Assembly: GCF_019175365.1 (NCBI RefSeq)
Contig: NZ_CP059572.1
Span: 6,572,001-6,636,000, forward strand
Direction: 5' to 3'
DNA length: 64,000 nt
Source of the DNA: Actinomadura graeca
GTDB lineage: Bacteria; Actinomycetota; Actinomycetes; Streptosporangiales; Streptosporangiaceae
The first letter of the stretch is position 1; every line of letters begins with the position of its first letter. A model generated the notes under the pieces. It was not told the DNA's origin. It ran no database searches and saw only the letters and a program-made list of their open reading frames with translations. The translations under genes were made by a program, and so were the position numbers. This document shows, piece after piece, positions 9,349 through 17,390 of the stretch.

Positions 9349-11264
9349 TGGACTTCCAGGTGGACGATGCTGCCCTCGCGGCGGATCCCGGACACGGTGA
9401 CCCGCTCGTCCGGGACGAGCTCACGGTCGAACAGCGCGCGCGCCAGCGGGTTGACGAAGTAGGACTCCAGGGCCATGCCGATGCCCCGTCCGCCCTTGTC
9501 CAGCTCGTCCGTGCACCAGCCGCGGAGCGTCTGGAGCGCGTCGCCCTTCACCGCGAGGACGAGCCGGTGCTCCTCGGCGACCCGCTTGCAGATGTTCGCG
9601 AACTGCAGGTCGAAGATCTTGTGCGCGGCCTCGTCGGAGATGAAGTCGAACACCACGATGTTGTCGCCGAACCGGTTGAGCAGCTCCGGCCGGTTGAGGA
9701 CCTCGGTGAAGTGCTCGGCGACGGCGCCCTTGATCCGCTGCTGGACCTCGTCGTAGGTCATCCCGGGCGTGATGTTCTGCACACGCGCGGCGGAGGCGTA
9801 GGAGGCGGCGCCGTCGCGGGTCGTCAGGTCGCGCCCCGGGACGTACATCCCGAGGTTCGAGGTGAAGATCAGGATCGACTCGGAGAAGTGGACGGTGTTG
9901 CCCCGCCCGTCGGTGAGCCGGCCGTCCTCCAGGATCTGCAGGAACTTGTCGAGGATCCGCGGGTGCGCCTTCTCGATCTCGTCGAACAGCATCACCCGGA
10001 ACGGGTCCTCGCGGACGGCGTTGGTCAGCTCGCCGCCCGCCTCGTGCCCCACGTATCCGGGCGGCGACCCGATCAGCCGGTCGCCGGAGCCCTCGCCGGA
10101 GAACTCGCTCATGTCGAAGCGCAGGTAGGCGGACTCGTCCCCGAACACCAGCTCGGTGATCGCCTTGGCCAGCTCGGTCTTGCCGGTGCCGGTCGGCCCG
10201 GCGAAGAACAGCACGCCCCGCGGCCTGCTGCCCGACCGGGTCGCCTGCGCGCCCGACAGCCCGAGCACCGCCCGCTTGAGGATGTCCAGGGTCTTGGTGA
10301 CGGCCTGCGGCTGCCCGATCACCCGTTCCGGGACGCGCTTCTCGCCCTCCAGCACGCGCCGCCGCAGGTGGCCGCGGCTCCACGGGTTGTCGAGCACGCC
10401 CAGCTTGTACGTGCGGACCGCGTCGGGCAGGTCGGCCAGATCGACGTTGCGCTCTTTGGCGAGCCGCGTCACCTCGATCATGGACTGGAGGGTGAGCCCG
10501 TCGGCCTGCTCGGCGAACGCGTCGCACGCCGCGGCCGCCGCGTCGTCGCCGCCCACGTCGCCGACGCCGAACGCGCGGGCCAGCAGCCGGGCGGTCTCCT
10601 GCCGGTCACCGAGGTGCGGGCGGGGGATGGTGATCTCGCGGACGTTCTCGTTGTCGGCGGTCAGCCACGGCGGGAGGTCGCCCGGCCGCTCCACCAGCCA
10701 CAGGATCGGGTTGTAGAGCGGCTTGGGCCGCGCCCCCACCACCCGGACCGGACGGGCGTTGCGCGACAGCTTCGCGCAGAACCGGAAGAAGTCGCGCTCC
10801 GCCGGCTCCAGGTCGGTGGGGGTCCGGGCGATCCGGGACGCCGAGTCGATCACGAACGCGGCGCGGATGTTCTCCGCGGGGCGCGCCACCGCGGCCAGCT
10901 GCCGCGTCAGCCCCTCCAGCGAGGGCTTCTCGTCCGGCTTGCGCTTGCCCAGCAGCTGGTCGGCGGCCCGCTCGGCCTCCTCGGCGATCTCGTCACCGGT
11001 GTCGGGGTAGACCTGCAGGCCGTCCACCGGGTCGTAGACGATCATGCAGGACGCGCCGCTGGAGCGCAGCGTCTCCCACAGCAGGCCGCGCAGCGGCAGC
11101 AGCCGGGCGGGCCCGCCGCCCTCCAGCGGCGGCGCGAGGAAGCTGTCGTAGAGGTTGCCCGACAGGACGTACTGGGAGTGCACCGACAGCGTCGCGTCCA
11201 GTTCGCGGATGAACGGCGGCCAGCCCTGCAGCCGCCCGCCCAGGGTCGGCGAATCAATGCTCAT
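9345..11264 (-). CDS. Clp/Hsp100-like AAA ATPase with degenerate N-terminal module
   Basis: This encodes 639 residues. The C-terminal half (about 300-639) is a ClpB-D2-like AAA module: Walker A GPTGTGKT at about 355, Walker B LFDEIEKAHP at about 425, pore-like SPPGYVGHE, sensor-1 IFTSN and an arginine-finger stretch ELLNRFGDN, followed by the small D2 domain. The N-terminal half is an AAA-like domain without a recognisable Walker A, beginning PPFIRELDATLSVHSQYVLS. No ClpN domain or ClpP-binding loop is evident, so proteolysis is not implied; remodelling or unfolding of a partner is the likelier role. The gene overlaps the radical SAM gene (ATGA) and follows the coiled-coil gene by 51 bases, within the kinase/FHA operon. 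Confidence 0.88.
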   Translation of the reverse strand: MSIDSPTLGGRLQGWPPFIRELDATLSVHSQYVLSGNLYDSFLAPPLEGGGPARLLPLRGLLWETLRSSGASCMIVYDPVDGLQVYPDTGDEIAEEAERAADQLLGKRKPDEKPSLEGLTRQLAAVARPAENIRAAFVIDSASRIARTPTDLEPAERDFFRFCAKLSRNARPVRVVGARPKPLYNPILWLVERPGDLPPWLTADNENVREITIPRPHLGDRQETARLLARAFGVGDVGGDDAAAAACDAFAEQADGLTLQSMIEVTRLAKERNVDLADLPDAVRTYKLGVLDNPWSRGHLRRRVLEGEKRVPERVIGQPQAVTKTLDILKRAVLGLSGAQATRSGSRPRGVLFFAGPTGTGKTELAKAITELVFGDESAYLRFDMSEFSGEGSGDRLIGSPPGYVGHEAGGELTNAVREDPFRVMLFDEIEKAHPRILDKFLQILEDGRLTDGRGNTVHFSESILIFTSNLGMYVPGRDLTTRDGAASYASAARVQNITPGMTYDEVQQRIKGAVAEHFTEVLNRPELLNRFGDNIVVFDFISDEAAHKIFDLQFANICKRVAEEHRLVLAVKGDALQTLRGWCTDELDKGGRGIGMALESYFVNPLARALFDRELVPDERVTVSGIRREGSIVHLEVQ

Positions 11265-11315
11265 CAGGCTCGCTCCACTCCGTTCCGACCCTGCCCCCGC
11301 CGGGCCCCCGAACCG

Positions 11316-12446
11316 TCATCGATCACGCTCCCGGTGACGCTCACGCCGCCCGGCACGTCCCCTAGTCTGCCGTGATCCGTCCGAAACCGGCAGCTCACGC
11401 ACCCCGGGGTCCATCCGCCAGGCCACCTCGGAGCCGATCCCGGCCTCGGCCAGCCGCTCCCGCGCGGCCTCGAACGCCTCGCACCACTCGCGCTCGCGCT
11501 CGACGTCCACGCGCCGGTCGTCCTCGCTCTCGGCGGGCCGCTCGCGCACCATCGAGGCGCGCACGTGCGCCGCGTCGTCGACCCGCATCTTCACGCTGTG
11601 GTCGGGCCAGCCGCCCCTGGTCAGCACGAGCGCGCCGTCGTCGGCCGTCAGCGTCTCGAAACCGCTGTGGACCTCATAGCCCATGTCCTCGAACGCCGTG
11701 GTGATCGAGTCGAGGACGTAGCGGCGCTCGGCCTCGGCCTGCTCGGCGGCGTCCCGCTCGGCTGCGCGCCTGCGCCCGGCCTCCCGGTGCTCCTCGGTCC
11801 GCCGGTTGGCGGCCTGGATCCGCAGCCGCACCTCCTGCAGGACGGTCTCCGCCTCGTCCGCGGTGCCAGCGCCCGCGAGGAGCCGGGCGGCCTCCGCGAC
11901 CGCGCGCCGCTCCTCGTCGCCGGTGTCGGGCAGCAGCCGGGTCATGACGCGTTCCAGAGTCGTTCGCACATCGTCTTGGACGCGCGGCGCGGGCGGCGCG
12001 CCCTGGCCGGTGTCGGTCTGCAACCCGGCGTCCGGGACGGCGAACACCTGCGCGGTCACCTGTGCGGCCAGGTGCTCCGACAGCCGCCGCTCCGCCTCGT
12101 CCAGCGCGGGATCGGTCGCGGCGCACCAGGCGGCGAGCTCCTCGGGGGACTGCTCGTCCGGCTGGAGCGGCGCGGGCAGCGGGACGTCCGCGCCGATCCG
12201 TGCTCGGGTCTCGGCGAGCGCGGCGATGCGCGCGTTGCGCTCGACGACCTCGCGGAGCGCGCGCTCGTGCGTCCTGACCTCGGCGAGCGCGGCGGCCCGC
12301 GCCTCGGCCCGTCCCGCGGCGAGCGCCGCGAGGGCCTCCGCGCCCCGCCCGGCGAGCCCCGCGCCCCGGCCGAGGACGCGGTTCATCCCCAAGGTGAGGA
12401 TCACGGCCGCGTCCAGGGCGATGTCGGCCTCGACGCCGCTGCTCAT
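11316..12446 (-). CDS. Coiled-coil protein of unknown function
   Basis: This 376-residue Ala/Arg/Glu-rich protein starts at ATG 12446 (MSSGVEADIALDAAVIL), which overlaps the stop of the kinase gene (ATGA). Long heptad-like helices occupy about 35-230. A small alpha/beta-looking region follows at about 245-330 (VLDSITTAFEDMGYEVHSG, DGALVLTRGGWPDHSVKMRV), and the tail is very basic (RQTRGRAGRRERHRERDR). It has no transmembrane helix and no domain I can name. Its place between the kinase and the AAA ATPase suggests an adaptor or a substrate of the complex. A longer reading to 13088 is a shadow over the kinase gene. Confidence 0.75.
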   Translation of the reverse strand: MSSGVEADIALDAAVILTLGMNRVLGRGAGLAGRGAEALAALAAGRAEARAAALAEVRTHERALREVVERNARIAALAETRARIGADVPLPAPLQPDEQSPEELAAWCAATDPALDEAERRLSEHLAAQVTAQVFAVPDAGLQTDTGQGAPPAPRVQDDVRTTLERVMTRLLPDTGDEERRAVAEAARLLAGAGTADEAETVLQEVRLRIQAANRRTEEHREAGRRRAAERDAAEQAEAERRYVLDSITTAFEDMGYEVHSGFETLTADDGALVLTRGGWPDHSVKMRVDDAAHVRASMVRERPAESEDDRRVDVEREREWCEAFEAARERLAEAGIGSEVAWRMDPGVRELPVSDGSRQTRGRAGRRERHRERDR

Positions 12447-14920
12447 GCTGTCCCTCCGGGGCGATCGGTCGGATGTGCGGGGCGTCCGGCCGGGCCTGCC
12501 GGACGGACGCCGGGGGGTCCGGCGGCGCGGTCCTCCCGCCACCGGTGCAGCCGCAGTCCCGCGCCGACCGCGTGCGCGGCGGGGACCGCGAGGAGAAGAA
12601 GGATCCACAGCAGGGCCGCCACGGACGTCACGGCCCCGAGGAGCAACAGAATGATCAGTAGCGGGACCGTCCCGGCGAGGAGGAGGACACCGCAGCCGCG
12701 CCGTCCGGTGCGCTGCGCGGCCCCCGACATCGTCTGGGACGCCTTGGACAGGCCCCGCCCGCCCGCTCCCAGGACCTTGGACATCCACGACCACGGCCCA
12801 TACAGCAGGTAGTCCTTGCCCTGCGCGCGCGCCACCACCACCTCGCAGGCGCAGTGCACCGCCCACGCGAGGACGGAGAAAACGGCGAGGAGGCTGAACG
12901 ACACCCACGACGACTTCTGGAGATGGAATCCGGCCGACGTGGTCCGAGGACCGTCCACGCCTCCGAACAGCGCATCGACGACGGCGCTTCCGAGCAGCCA
13001 CAGGGCGAGCAGAGGGAGCGTCCAGAGGACGGCGCGGGTCATGGCCGCGCCGCGTCCTGCAAGACGCAGCCTTTCCTGTTCCGCCCACTGCGCGCGCAAC
13101 GCCTCGTCCCGCCGTTCGGCGGCATGACGGTCCCGGGCCCGGGACTCGGTCTCCAGGACGGCCTCGGGTGCGGCCCGGACCACGGCGAGATGCCGCAGCG
13201 GATCATCGCCCGCTCCGTCGGCCAGCCAGGCGAACCACGGCACCGGCTCGGCCACCGCGGCGCGCGCGCTGGCCGAAGCGTCCGCGAGCAACCTGCGCGT
13301 CTCCGCGGGACGGGCCGCCAGGGCGAGCAGTGTGAAAAGGACGACAGGCGGGTCGTCGGCAGGACCGGGCGGGCCCGCGACCCGCACTCCCGCTCCGTCC
13401 GTCCCCGCGTCGGGCAGCCGCGCCGCCAGCCCGGGCGGTCCCGCGGCCTGGCCCCGCAGCCACCGCGCCAGGTCGTTCCAGGCCGCCACGTGGGCGCGCC
13501 ACTGGTCACCGACCCGCGCAAGCTCGCCCGCGCCCTCGAACCCCGCCAGGACACGCAGCAGATCCTGCTCCCACAGGCCCCGGCCCAGCAGGCACGCGGT
13601 GCGGTGGTCGGGATGCCCGGGGTCGGCGGCCAGCGCGGCGAGACCCGGCAGGTCCTCCGCCGTCACCCTCCGGCCCAGGTAGTGCGGGGGCAGCGCCGGA
13701 TCCAGCCACCGCACCAGATGCAGCAGCTTCACATCCGGCGGCAGGCGCGCCGTCAGATACCCGTCGATGAGCTCGATCCGGCCGTCGTCCTGGACGTCCG
13801 AGAGCCACTCCCGCAGGCTCCGCCACGCCTCGCCGGTCTCCCCGCGTCCGAAGAAGTAGAGCGCGGCATGCTCCCACTCCTCGACCAGCGCGCGCGCCAG
13901 CTCGGCGCGGTCGGCGTAGCGGCGTCCCTTGAACGGCAGCCCCGTGCCGGGGGGCGCGTGCGTCTCCTCGGCGACCGGCGGCGATCCTCCGTCCAGCCAC
14001 TCGGTGACCTGCTCGGCGGCCCATCTGCGGCGCGGATCGCGCGCGAGCAGCCCCCGGCACAGCAGCCGCAGCCGCGGGTCGGCGACGTCGTCCGCCGGCA
14101 CCGGACGCGTCGCGAGGTGGTCGACCACCACGGTCTCGCTGAGCCCGAGGAACGGCGCCCGCCCGGTCGCCAGCTCCCGGACGATCATCCCCAGCGACCA
14201 CCAGTCACGGGCCGGCGACACCTGGCCGGACAGCGACTCCGGGGCGGCGTAGGCCAGCGTCCGCGACGACGACGCGAACACCACGCTCTGGTCCAGGACC
14301 TTGCTCAGCCCGAAGTCCGCGATGGCCACCCGCAACGGCGCCGTGGCCAGGACCAGCACGTTCTCCGGTTTGAGATCGCGGTGCACGATGCCGGCCCGGT
14401 GCAGCGCCGCCACCCCCGCCGCGAGCTGCGCCGCGATCTCCGCGACCGTCTCCGGCGGCAGCGGCCCCGCCATCAGCGCCCGGAGGTTGCCGTCCGGCGC
14501 GTACGCGGTGATCTCGTAGTCCCGGCCGTCGGCGTGCCCGGTCTCCAGGATCCGCAGCACGTGCGGGGAGTCGAGCCCGGGCAGCTTCTCCCACACCTCC
14601 CGGTCGGCGCGGTACCCGCGGCGGAAGATCTTCACCACGTACTCGTCCGCGCCGCCCGGCTCCCGCACCAGGAGCAGGTCGGACTCCGCGCCCTGGACCG
14701 GCAGCTCCGCGACCGCCTCGTACCGCTCGGCGAGCGCCGCGGGCAACCGCATCAGCGACCCGCCCGCCGCCTCCCCGTCCCGCCGGGTGGCCCCCGCGCC
14801 GCCCGGAGGCGCCTCCCGGGGCCCGGGCACCCGCGGATCCCGCCGCGTCGCCCCGGCATCGCGCCGCGTCTCGCGCGGGGGAGTCGTCCCGCCGTCCCCC
14901 GGCCCGCCGAATTCGCCCAC
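12443..14920 (-). CDS. Ser/Thr protein kinase with membrane-embedded C-terminus
   Basis: This encodes 825 residues from GTG 14920. A basic, low-complexity N-terminus precedes the kinase, and an in-frame ATG at 14752 (MRLPAALAERYEAVAEL) is a plausible alternative start exactly at the domain edge. The Hanks-type kinase is complete in its catalytic parts: Lys in VVKIF, HRDLKPEN at about 177, DFG in ADFGLSKV, and AYAAPE. The glycine loop is weak. A helical region of about 350 residues follows, then three or four hydrophobic segments (VLWTLPLLALWLLGSAVV, FSLLAVFSVLAWAVHC, a long LLLL-rich pair). The kinase therefore faces the cytoplasm and is anchored by its C-terminus. It starts 12 bases after the DUF4282-like gene and overlaps the coiled-coil gene. 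It is the expected source of the phosphothreonine read by the FHA protein. Confidence 0.9.
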   Translation of the reverse strand: MGEFGGPGDGGTTPPRETRRDAGATRRDPRVPGPREAPPGGAGATRRDGEAAGGSLMRLPAALAERYEAVAELPVQGAESDLLLVREPGGADEYVVKIFRRGYRADREVWEKLPGLDSPHVLRILETGHADGRDYEITAYAPDGNLRALMAGPLPPETVAEIAAQLAAGVAALHRAGIVHRDLKPENVLVLATAPLRVAIADFGLSKVLDQSVVFASSSRTLAYAAPESLSGQVSPARDWWSLGMIVRELATGRAPFLGLSETVVVDHLATRPVPADDVADPRLRLLCRGLLARDPRRRWAAEQVTEWLDGGSPPVAEETHAPPGTGLPFKGRRYADRAELARALVEEWEHAALYFFGRGETGEAWRSLREWLSDVQDDGRIELIDGYLTARLPPDVKLLHLVRWLDPALPPHYLGRRVTAEDLPGLAALAADPGHPDHRTACLLGRGLWEQDLLRVLAGFEGAGELARVGDQWRAHVAAWNDLARWLRGQAAGPPGLAARLPDAGTDGAGVRVAGPPGPADDPPVVLFTLLALAARPAETRRLLADASASARAAVAEPVPWFAWLADGAGDDPLRHLAVVRAAPEAVLETESRARDRHAAERRDEALRAQWAEQERLRLAGRGAAMTRAVLWTLPLLALWLLGSAVVDALFGGVDGPRTTSAGFHLQKSSWVSFSLLAVFSVLAWAVHCACEVVVARAQGKDYLLYGPWSWMSKVLGAGGRGLSKASQTMSGAAQRTGRRGCGVLLLAGTVPLLIILLLLGAVTSVAALLWILLLLAVPAAHAVGAGLRLHRWREDRAAGPPGVRPAGPAGRPAHPTDRPGGTA

Positions 14921-14932
14921 CTGCCCGCCCGT

Positions 14933-15460
14933 CTAGATCTTGTCCTTGATGACCCGCAGATGCTCGGCCGTCTTGAACCGGACCACCACCGCCTCCAGGA
15001 AGATGCGGACGAGCAGCAGTTCCAACAGGCAGACGAGCGGTGTGGCGATGAGCACGACGACCCCCCATGCCCAGAAGTCGTCCCAGGTGGTCACCCACAA
15101 TCCGAGCCCGAGGTCGAACAGGCACTGCAGGCTGATCAGCAGCAGGGCCACAACGTAGAAGAGCTTGACGAGCTTCGGCGTCACAAGATGATTGAAGTTG
15201 GCGTCGAGGAGCGCACCGATCAGCCCCTTGTCCGACCGCTCCACCGGTGCCCACTCCTGCGGCCCGCGTTGAGGCCCACCTTGGGGTCCACCTTGGGGTC
15301 CGCTCTGGGGGCTGCCGAGGAATCCACCCTGAGGGCCTGGGCCAGGGGGGTAGTTCGGTGGACGCTGGCCCGGGACGGGCTGGGGAGGTGCGTACGGGTC
15401 TCCCTGGGAGCCGTGCCCGGGAGGGCGCGGTGGGTGACCGGGGTTCGATGGGTGCGTCAT
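14933..15460 (-). CDS. DUF4282-like membrane protein with Pro/Gly/Gln-rich N-terminus
   Basis: This 175-residue protein starts at ATG 15460. Residues 1-75 are a Pro/Gly/Gln-rich cytoplasmic tail with GPQGGPQGGPQ repeats, echoing the composition of the linker in the FHA protein at the other end of the operon. Two hydrophobic helices follow (about 100-120, FYVVALLLISLQCLFDLGL, and 130-155, GVVVLIATPLVCLLELLLVR), then a short amphipathic end. This is the DUF4282 pattern, a family of small actinobacterial membrane proteins of unknown function. As first gene of the operon it may recruit the kinase complex to the membrane. Confidence 0.8.
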   Translation of the reverse strand: MTHPSNPGHPPRPPGHGSQGDPYAPPQPVPGQRPPNYPPGPGPQGGFLGSPQSGPQGGPQGGPQRGPQEWAPVERSDKGLIGALLDANFNHLVTPKLVKLFYVVALLLISLQCLFDLGLGLWVTTWDDFWAWGVVVLIATPLVCLLELLLVRIFLEAVVVRFKTAEHLRVIKDKI

Positions 15461-15571
15461 CGCCGTCGCCTCCAGGGTGGGCCGCCTACGGGAAAACTCT
15501 AGAGCCTGGAACGCGCCTCGGCCCGCCTGTGGGCAAGGCCGTACCGGCGCGCCGCCGCGGGGTGCGGACCG

Positions 15572-17086
15572 TTATCCGCAGGGGCTCTTCCGGCCGGCCT
15601 TGACACCCCCTGCGACTTTGAGCGGGGGCGGGGTGAGGCGGACGCCGCCCGTCCCGATGGTGAGGCGCACGCCGTCCTTGGGGGCGCGGTCGTCCGGGAT
15701 CAGGAGGGCATTGGGGACGATCCGGGCCAGCGCCGACGCCTGCGCCTCGGCGGCGGGGGCGTAGACGATGCGGCTCTCGGCCGCCGCAGGGCTCTTCTCG
15801 ACCTTCGCGGCGACGTCGAAGCCCCGGCGGCCGAGCTGCCGGACGGTCCGCTCGACCAGCCGGGCGTCGCCGCCCGCGTCCACCACCGTCACCTTGACCT
15901 CGGCCGGCGCAGGTGGCTTCTGCTTCTGCGCGACCGGTTCGGCGGGCAGGTCGTCATCGTGCTGGATCGCCGCGAAGAGGGGCTTGGCCCGCTCCATGTC
16001 CCACTGGACGCGGTTCGGGTCGGCCGCGTACCCCTCGACCGGAACCGTCACGAACCGCACCTGCCCGGCGCTCATGCCCTTCAGGCCGTCCGCGAGCCTG
16101 CGCATCGTGGACAGGTCCAGCTCGTCGTCGGTCGTCATCGACTTCGTGGCCGCCTTCAGGAACTTGTAGGTCTTGGCCGGGTCGGTGAGCATCGAGCCGC
16201 CGGTGGCCTTGTCGACGACCGCCGCCATGAACCGCTGCTGCCGCTCGATGCGCTCAAGGTCGGAGCCGTTGCCGAGGGAGTAGCGGGCGCGGACGTACCC
16301 GAGGGCGTCCTCCCCCTTGACCGTCTGCTTGCCCGCCTTGAGGTGCAGTTCCGCGCGGGGGTCGTCGACGGGCCGGTCGAGGCAGATCTCCACGCCGCCG
16401 AGCGCGTCCACCATCCGCTTGAAACCGGAGAAGTCGATCTGGACGAAGTGGTCGATGTGAATGCCGGTCAGCGACTCCAGCGTCTTCCAGGTGCAGGTCG
16501 GGCCCGCGTAGGCGAACGCCGCGTTCAGCATCCCGAACTGCGCGGGGACGGTGCCGCCCTTCTCCTTCTCGCACTCGGGGATCTTCACCATCGAGTCGCG
16601 GGGGAAGCTGACGCCGACCGCCTGGTCGCGGTTGGGGGACAGGTGCAGCAGGATCGCGGTGTCGGACCGCGCCCCGGACATCCCGGCGGCGGCGCCGTAC
16701 CTGGCGTTGTCGCCCTCGCGGGTGTCGGAGCCGATGAGCAGGACGTTCAGGCTCTTGTTGAGCTTCTTGGGACGGTTGGCGCCGAGGTGCCCGCCGACGT
16801 GCTTCTGGTCGATGCCGCCGACCAGGTCGCGGTAGAGCACGACCGCTCCCGCGCCCGCCAGGAGCAGCACGGCCGTCATGCCGATCGCGGTGCGCCGCAG
16901 GATCGTCCGGCGGCGGGTCCGACCGGCTCGCGGCGCCGCCGCCTCCGGCGCGGAGGTGACCTCTTCCAGAGCGGGGGTCGCCTCCGCCGGGTCGGGAATG
17001 ACCTCCTCCGGCGCGGAGGTGCCCGCCGGTTCGTCGGCGGCGGTGTCCCCGGCGAGGTCGTCGCCGCTGGGGTCTTTGTCGCTCAT
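15572..17086 (-). CDS. LytR-CpsA-Psr (LCP) family cell-wall glycopolymer ligase with LytR_C domain
   Basis: A 504-residue protein. An acidic, repetitive cytoplasmic N-terminus is followed by one membrane helix (about 64-86, IGMTAVLLLAGAGAVVLY), the extracellular LCP domain (LIGSDTREGD, ARSDTAILLHL, GVSFPRDSMVKIP, then RARYSLGNGSDLERIERQQ with the conserved arginines) and a C-terminal LytR_C domain (KVTVVDAGGDARLVERTVRQ region). LCP enzymes transfer lipid-linked polymers onto peptidoglycan or arabinogalactan outside the membrane. A second, shorter LCP gene is at 46957-47955. The gene is divergent from the CHAP-hydrolase gene, with about 300 bases between. Confidence 0.93.
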   Translation of the reverse strand: MSDKDPSGDDLAGDTAADEPAGTSAPEEVIPDPAEATPALEEVTSAPEAAAPRAGRTRRRTILRRTAIGMTAVLLLAGAGAVVLYRDLVGGIDQKHVGGHLGANRPKKLNKSLNVLLIGSDTREGDNARYGAAAGMSGARSDTAILLHLSPNRDQAVGVSFPRDSMVKIPECEKEKGGTVPAQFGMLNAAFAYAGPTCTWKTLESLTGIHIDHFVQIDFSGFKRMVDALGGVEICLDRPVDDPRAELHLKAGKQTVKGEDALGYVRARYSLGNGSDLERIERQQRFMAAVVDKATGGSMLTDPAKTYKFLKAATKSMTTDDELDLSTMRRLADGLKGMSAGQVRFVTVPVEGYAADPNRVQWDMERAKPLFAAIQHDDDLPAEPVAQKQKPPAPAEVKVTVVDAGGDARLVERTVRQLGRRGFDVAAKVEKSPAAAESRIVYAPAAEAQASALARIVPNALLIPDDRAPKDGVRLTIGTGGVRLTPPPLKVAGGVKAGRKSPCG

Positions 17087-17390
17087 CCGGTCCTGTCTGA
17101 GATGGGCCCTGGAGAGGGCACGTCGTCGGTCAGCACGGGGGTGTGGCCCCTCTCGTTGGATGCGCGGCGGGCCCGTTGTGTTGACACGCGTTCCGAAATC
17201 AATCGGCCGCGGTCACCGCGCGAGACGTCCAGACGGTCTCCGGGGTGCACCCGGACGGTTCCCGGAGGGCCACACTCGGCCACATGAAAGTCCTGGACTT
17301 TGTCGAATTCAGTGCTTTCCTGTCAATTGCCGGACGAGGGCTGTCGCGCTGGTCCCGGCCAGGGAAGGAAACCGTCGCGAAGGAGTCTGA
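17087..17390. other. Divergent intergenic region between LCP and CHAP-hydrolase genes
   Basis: About 304 bases with lower GC than the flanking genes. It holds a TTGACA-like hexamer at 17181-17186 without a convincing partner -10, and a short dyad AAAGTC-CTG-GACTTT at 17287-17301 about 90 bases before the CHAP gene start. Promoters for both genes should lie here, but I cannot place them. No gene is seen. Confidence 0.4.

Noticed and set aside
11316..13088. Extended 590-residue version of the coiled-coil protein
   Set aside because: The part upstream of 12446 overlaps the kinase gene on the same strand in another frame; ATG 12446 with ATGA overlap is the natural start.
12854..15502. 882-residue plus-strand frame opposite the kinase
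   Set aside because: Antisense shadow of a high-GC gene; rich in Arg/His/Gln/Pro with no recognisable domain.
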